A stretch of 64,000 nucleotides of DNA from Roseateles amylovorans (GTDB lineage: Bacteria; Pseudomonadota; Gammaproteobacteria; Burkholderiales; Burkholderiaceae_C). Made by a program: the position numbers and the translations under genes. The stretch covers positions 5,704,001-5,768,000 of the forward strand of contig NZ_CP104562.2 in assembly GCF_025398155.2 (NCBI RefSeq), given 5' to 3'. Position 1 is the stretch's first letter, and each line of letters opens with the position of its first letter. Shown here piece after piece: positions 60,199-64,000 of the stretch. Below the pieces are notes generated by a model, which saw only the letters and a program-made list of their open reading frames with translations, was not told the origin of the DNA and made no database searches.

Positions 60199-60839
60199 GA
60201 GTTCTCCGAACGGGGACGAGGCCTGTGAAACCACGGATGCCGCTTCGCTGGACCGCGCCGTCCCGGGTCGGGCGGCGTCATCGAAACGACAGGTGCGGCG
60301 ATTGTGGAAACGGGGCCTGTTCGGAGGCTCTACGGGAACTCTCTAGGGGGACGGTCTGTCAAGACGCATGTGTCAGCCATGTGGAGCAGGCGACATCTGA
60401 GCCGTCCGAGGGGAGCGGACCCGACCTGCGCTAAGTACTTGATTGTGAAGACAACTACGTAAAGTTCTGTGGGGGCGGAGGGTGTCCGAAATCGTTGCAA
60501 AAAGATAACGGAAGTCATGTGGAGCGGCTTACCGCATGGGCCGCCACGCAGGCGGAATGTCCGACTTAACCGTACGAGTAAAGCAGCTGTAAAGCGTGAG
60601 GAATGTGGCGCCCGTACGACCGAATGCGCGTATTTACCTGGGTGTAAACCCTTGTTTTCTGATGTTTTCAGCCATGTTCAGCCCAAACCGAACGCATTGC
60701 GCACCGAGTCCCATCGTTGGTGTCAAAAGTCTGCAAACTTTGGCCACGCCTCGCACCTCTGCGGGGCCTTTTTTTTGGTCTCCCCGACCGTCGGATCGAC
60801 GCAGGGAATCGGGCCGGAAACCCTCTCTAGGAGTTGTAG
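60199..60839. other. Divergent region between receptors 3 and 4
   Basis: This 641-bp gap carries both receptor promoters and, at its right end, a terminator-like hairpin in the receptor 4 leader. I found no convincing gene and no cobalamin-riboswitch consensus. It is less GC-rich than the flanks. Confidence 0.6.
60748..60776 (+). terminator. Terminator-like hairpin in the leader of receptor 4
   Basis: The stem GCCTCGC/GCGGGGC (one G:U) with a 6-nt loop is followed by eight T residues. It lies 64 nt before ATG 60840 and in the same direction, with no gene upstream on this strand for it to serve. It therefore marks either a small RNA 3' end or an attenuator of the receptor. Confidence 0.7.
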
Positions 60840-63521
60840 ATGTACAAGCTGAACGCGGTGAGCCTGGCAGTCGCCGCCACCATTGCGGCCGCGTCCTTCC
60901 CGGCGCTGGCCCAGAGCACGGAACAAACCCAGCTGGAGCGCGTGGTCGTGACCGGCTCGGCCATCAAGCGCATCGATGCCGAAACCGCCGTCCCGGTGAC
61001 CGTGGTGAAGATGGATGACCTGAAGAAGTCGGGCATCACCTCCGTCGAACAGGTCATGGCCAACCTGACGGCCGTCCAAGCCTCGTCCAACACGGCACAG
61101 TCCATCGGTTCCGGAAGCGGCGGTGCCTCGTTCGCCGACATGCGCGGCATCGGCGCCGACAAGACGCTGATCCTGCTGAACGGTCAACGCATCGCGAACA
61201 ACGCGGTGGACGGTTCGGCGCCTGATCTGAACATGATCCCGTTCGCCGCCATCGACCGGATCGAAGTGCTGCGCGACGGCGCCTCCGCGCTGTACGGCAC
61301 CGACGCCATCGGCGGCGTGATCAACTTCATCACCAAGTCCAACTACCAGGGCGGCTCGATCACGGTGGGCTATGACTCGCCCGAGAAGTCCGGCGGCAAG
61401 AACCGCAGCCTGAACGCGGGTTTCGGCTACGGCGACCTGCAGCAACAGGGCTTCAACGTCTTCGGCTTCGTCAGCTACAAGAAGCAGGACGCCATCAGCG
61501 GCACCCAGCGCGACTTCAACCGCCGACTCCCTGGCGGCCTGTCCTACAGCACCGCGCCGGCCAACTACACCCAGGACAACTCGACCTTCTACAACCCGAC
61601 CGGCACGGCCTGCACGGGCACCCAGATGATCAATTCGGGTGGCGAGTGCAAGCTGGTCACTGCGTCGTTCGTCGATTTCCAGCCCAAGACCGAGACCTAC
61701 TCCGGCATGCTCAAGGGCAGCCTGCTGGTCAATGACAGCCTGACGCTGGGCGCCGAACTGTTCACCACGCAGAACAAGGTCACGACCCTCATCGCGCCGG
61801 TGCCTTACGGCGGCTACGTCATCAACCCGGGTACCGCCTACTACCCGACCAATGCCGCACTGAACCCGAACTTCGACGACGGTCTGGCGGGCAGCCCGTT
61901 CAACAACCCGTCGAGCGCTTTCGCGACCCCCACGAACGTGCAGCCGGGTTATGCGTATGTCTACTGGCGCGACTTCCCCAACGGGTCGCGCGGCCAGATG
62001 AACAAGAACACGCAGAACCGCCTGATGCTGACCGCCGACGGCAACGCCCTGGGCTGGGACTACGCCGTGGCCGCCTCGTACAACCACAACAAGGTGGACC
62101 AGTACCTGATCAGCGGCTATGCGAATGGCGACATGATCGGCGAAGGCCTGCTGCGCGGCATCATCAACCCGTTTGGCGACCAGACTGCAGAAGGCAGCAA
62201 GCTGCTGCAAGACGCAGCACTGAATGGCCGACTGCAATACGCCACCGGCACCGTCAAGAACCTGAGCGCGCACGCCAGCCGTGACCTGGGTGACTGGCTC
62301 AAGACCGGTCGTCCGGCTCAGCTCGCCCTGGGTGTGGAGTTCCGCCACGAGAAGTTCGAATCGGCGGCCGACTCCGAGTTCGCCACCAAAGTCGTGGCCT
62401 CCACCGGCGTCGATCCGGACTTCCGTTCGGAAGGCTCGCGCAAGGTCAGCGCGCTGTATGGCGAGCTGAACGTGCCGGTCCTGAAGTCCCTGGACATCAC
62501 CGGTTCGCTGCGCTATGACAAGTACAACGACTTCGGCAGCAGCACCAACCCCAAGGTCAGCTTCCGTTTCCAGCCGACCAAGGAAGTGCTGATTCGCGGT
62601 TCGGCCTCGACCGGCTTCCGCGCACCGACGCTGTATGAGCTGTACGGCAACAGCTCGTTCACCAACACCGGTGGCAGCTACGCCAACCCGGTGCTGTGCC
62701 CGGATGGCCAGAACGGCACGCAGTGCGAAGCCCAGTTCCAGGTGATGAACTCCGGCAACCCCAACCTGCGTCCCGAGAAGTCGAAGACGGCGACCCTGGG
62801 CATCGTGGTCGAACCGATCGCCAACGCCAGCATCGGCGTGGACTTCTGGTGGGTCGGCATCAAGGACTCGATCGGCTCGATCCCGCAGTTCGCGCTGTTC
62901 AACAACTACAACGACTACCCCGAGCTGCAGAAGTACTTCCACTTCGCCGCCGGCAACACGCTGTCCCTGTCCAGCCTGGTGTGCCCCGGCCCGCAGTGCG
63001 GTTATGTCGACCAGACCCTGCTGAACCTGGGCAAGGTGCGCACCAACGGTTTCGACCTGACCGGTGCCTACCGTCTGTCGACCCGCGCGGGCCAGTTCGA
63101 CTTCGGTCTGAACAGCACGTATGTGGCCAAGTACGAGTTCCAGAACTTCAAGGACGGCTACTGGGTCCAGAACGTGGGCACCTACGGCCAATCCGGTCCG
63201 GTGTTCCGCTGGCAGCACAACCTGACCACCAACTGGCGCTATGACCAGTTCGGTGCAGGCGCCGTCATGCGCTACAAGTCGGGCTATTCCGACTTCAATC
63301 CGAGCACCCACGCCCGCGTGCCGTCCTACACCACCCTGGATCTGTACGGCACCTGGTCGCCGCGCAAGGATCTGTCGCTGGTGCTGGGCGTGCGCAACCT
63401 GTTCGATCGCGAACCGCCTTACACCAACCAGGACGATCTGTTCCAGGGCGGTGGCTGGGATTCGCGCTACGCCGACGCCACCGGCCGTGCCTACTACCTG
63501 CGCGCCACTTACTCGTTCTAA
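60840..63521 (+). CDS. TonB-dependent receptor 4
   Basis: This outer-membrane receptor of 893 residues is the shortest of the four. The signal peptide MYKLNAVSLAVAATI ends near FPALAQ, then a TonB-box-like LERVVVTGSAI. The plug shows MRGIGADKTLILLNGQRI and VLRDGASALYGTDAIGGVINF. The barrel ends GRAYYLRATYSF. An AGGAG site lies 6 nt upstream of ATG. Transcription must pass the hairpin at 60748-60776 if it starts further upstream. The ligand is unknown. Confidence 0.93.
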   Translation: MYKLNAVSLAVAATIAAASFPALAQSTEQTQLERVVVTGSAIKRIDAETAVPVTVVKMDDLKKSGITSVEQVMANLTAVQASSNTAQSIGSGSGGASFADMRGIGADKTLILLNGQRIANNAVDGSAPDLNMIPFAAIDRIEVLRDGASALYGTDAIGGVINFITKSNYQGGSITVGYDSPEKSGGKNRSLNAGFGYGDLQQQGFNVFGFVSYKKQDAISGTQRDFNRRLPGGLSYSTAPANYTQDNSTFYNPTGTACTGTQMINSGGECKLVTASFVDFQPKTETYSGMLKGSLLVNDSLTLGAELFTTQNKVTTLIAPVPYGGYVINPGTAYYPTNAALNPNFDDGLAGSPFNNPSSAFATPTNVQPGYAYVYWRDFPNGSRGQMNKNTQNRLMLTADGNALGWDYAVAASYNHNKVDQYLISGYANGDMIGEGLLRGIINPFGDQTAEGSKLLQDAALNGRLQYATGTVKNLSAHASRDLGDWLKTGRPAQLALGVEFRHEKFESAADSEFATKVVASTGVDPDFRSEGSRKVSALYGELNVPVLKSLDITGSLRYDKYNDFGSSTNPKVSFRFQPTKEVLIRGSASTGFRAPTLYELYGNSSFTNTGGSYANPVLCPDGQNGTQCEAQFQVMNSGNPNLRPEKSKTATLGIVVEPIANASIGVDFWWVGIKDSIGSIPQFALFNNYNDYPELQKYFHFAAGNTLSLSSLVCPGPQCGYVDQTLLNLGKVRTNGFDLTGAYRLSTRAGQFDFGLNSTYVAKYEFQNFKDGYWVQNVGTYGQSGPVFRWQHNLTTNWRYDQFGAGAVMRYKSGYSDFNPSTHARVPSYTTLDLYGTWSPRKDLSLVLGVRNLFDREPPYTNQDDLFQGGGWDSRYADATGRAYYLRATYSF

Positions 63522-63570
63522 GACGCGTTCCGAGACGCCGCGCTTCATGCGCCTCGTCTGAAACGGCACC

Positions 63571-63601
63571 AAACGGGAGGGGAGACCCTCCCGTTTTTTT
63601 T
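63571..63601 (+). terminator. Terminator of receptor 4
   Basis: The stem AAACGGGAGG/CCTCCCGTTT with a GGAGAC-type loop is followed by a run of T residues, 50 bp after the stop codon. Confidence 0.92.
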
Positions 63602-63679
63602 CGTCTGGACGTTCCAGTGGTGGCGAGCCGATGGACGCTCCCTAGAATGACGGGCTCACGAACCGAAGAACCAAGTCCT

Positions 63680-64000
63680 ATGTCTGCCGATTCCTGGCCC
63701 GTCTCCTGCCAAGTCCTCATCATCGGCGCCGGCCCCGCCGGCAGCGCCGCCGCGCGCTGGCTGGCGCGTGCCGGCAAGGACGTGGTGATGGTCGACCAGC
63801 AACCCCTGGGCCGCGACAAGGTCTGCGGCGACGGCCTGATCCCCGACGCCCATCAGGCGCTCGAGCGCCTGGGCCTGCTGGACCGGGTGATGGCGCGGGC
63901 CCAGCGCGCCGCGCATGTCGGCTGCATCGGGCCACGGGGCGGCCGCATCGACGTGCCGGGGCATCTCGCCGTGCTGCCGCGCAAGGTGCTGGATGAGATC
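63680..64000 (+). CDS. FAD-dependent oxidoreductase (geranylgeranyl-reductase family), partial
   Basis: The first 107 codons run off the window end. The start MSADSWPVSCQ is followed by the Rossmann dinucleotide motif VLIIGAGPAGSAAARWLA, an acidic strand end VVMVDQ, and KVCGDGLIPDAHQALERLG, a stretch typical of the geranylgeranyl-reductase/FAD-monooxygenase group. Substrate and exact subfamily need the missing C-terminal part. Confidence 0.8.
   Translation, partial: MSADSWPVSCQVLIIGAGPAGSAAARWLARAGKDVVMVDQQPLGRDKVCGDGLIPDAHQALERLGLLDRVMARAQRAAHVGCIGPRGGRIDVPGHLAVLPRKVLDEI

Noticed and set aside
60199..60839. Cobalamin riboswitch before a TonB receptor
   Set aside because: I looked for the conserved B12-box GCCACTG and found no match. 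The only structure that stands out is the terminator-like hairpin.
50255..63572. Full-length antisense frames (about 930-990 codons) opposite all four TonB receptors
   Set aside because: High G/C third positions on the sense strand suppress antisense stops. The translations are Arg/His/Gly/Val-rich with no recognisable domain, while the sense frames have signal peptides, plugs and barrels.

Overview
The window looks like a chromosomal segment of a GC-rich betaproteobacterium of the order Burkholderiales, probably near Roseateles/Mitsuaria/Rubrivivax. This placement is inferred from rRNA sequence character, the tRNA-Ile/tRNA-Ala spacer, strong G/C third-position bias, and gene neighbourhoods such as dacA-dat-ybeD-lipB-lipA, phoH-ybeY and ptsH next to a mannose-type EIIA. 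It is not proven by any search.

Layout. Positions 1-11.4 kb hold two complete rRNA operons in direct tandem on the minus strand. Each runs 16S, tRNA-Ile(GAT), tRNA-Ala(TGC), 23S, 5S. They lie within a 5,578-bp repeat in which I found one difference. Each operon has its own promoter and its own terminator. From 11.6 to 16.0 kb is a minus-strand PTS phosphorelay (EIIA-Man-like, HPr, enzyme I) interrupted by a plus-strand OlsB-like N-acyltransferase and preceded by a small lipoprotein. From 16.1 to 20.4 kb are a class III CoA-transferase translationally coupled to an alpha/beta hydrolase, a degenerate histidine-kinase-like protein behind a sigma-54-like promoter, and a TlpA-type thioredoxin. From 20.5 to 21.3 kb is a 201-bp-period tandem repeat. 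From 21.6 to 31.0 kb is a complete tripartite RND efflux operon: MdtA-like adaptor, MdtB- and MdtC-like pumps, NodT-type outer-membrane lipoprotein. From 31.2 to 31.8 kb is a lower-GC gene resembling the N-terminal and LPX-type leucine-rich portion of secreted effectors.

From 32.0 to 40.3 kb is a long minus-strand housekeeping run: hemJ, vanZ-like, 2Fe-2S ferredoxin, hydrolase, dacA, dat, ybeD, lipB, lipA. A Sel1 gene is inserted on the other strand. hemB and a CorA transporter run divergently from hemJ. The hemJ-hemB gap can fold into three hairpins ending in a strong terminator just before hemJ, and is a candidate small RNA or attenuator. Next come ybeY, phoH (with an unusual roughly 280-residue Ala/Ser/Lys-rich tail), a NarL-type two-component pair, a four-copy REP-like array and ruvAB. 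From 50.2 to 63.5 kb are four TonB-dependent receptors in alternating orientation with no transporter, enzyme or regulator among them. The window ends inside an FAD-dependent oxidoreductase gene.

Functional themes are translation capacity, PTS signalling, drug/metal efflux, lipoate and haem synthesis, DNA repair, and outer-membrane uptake of unknown substrates. The least explained elements are the hemJ-hemB structured RNA, the shared operator-like motif and leader terminator in the receptor cluster, the PhoH tail, the effector-like fragment and the two repeat arrays.
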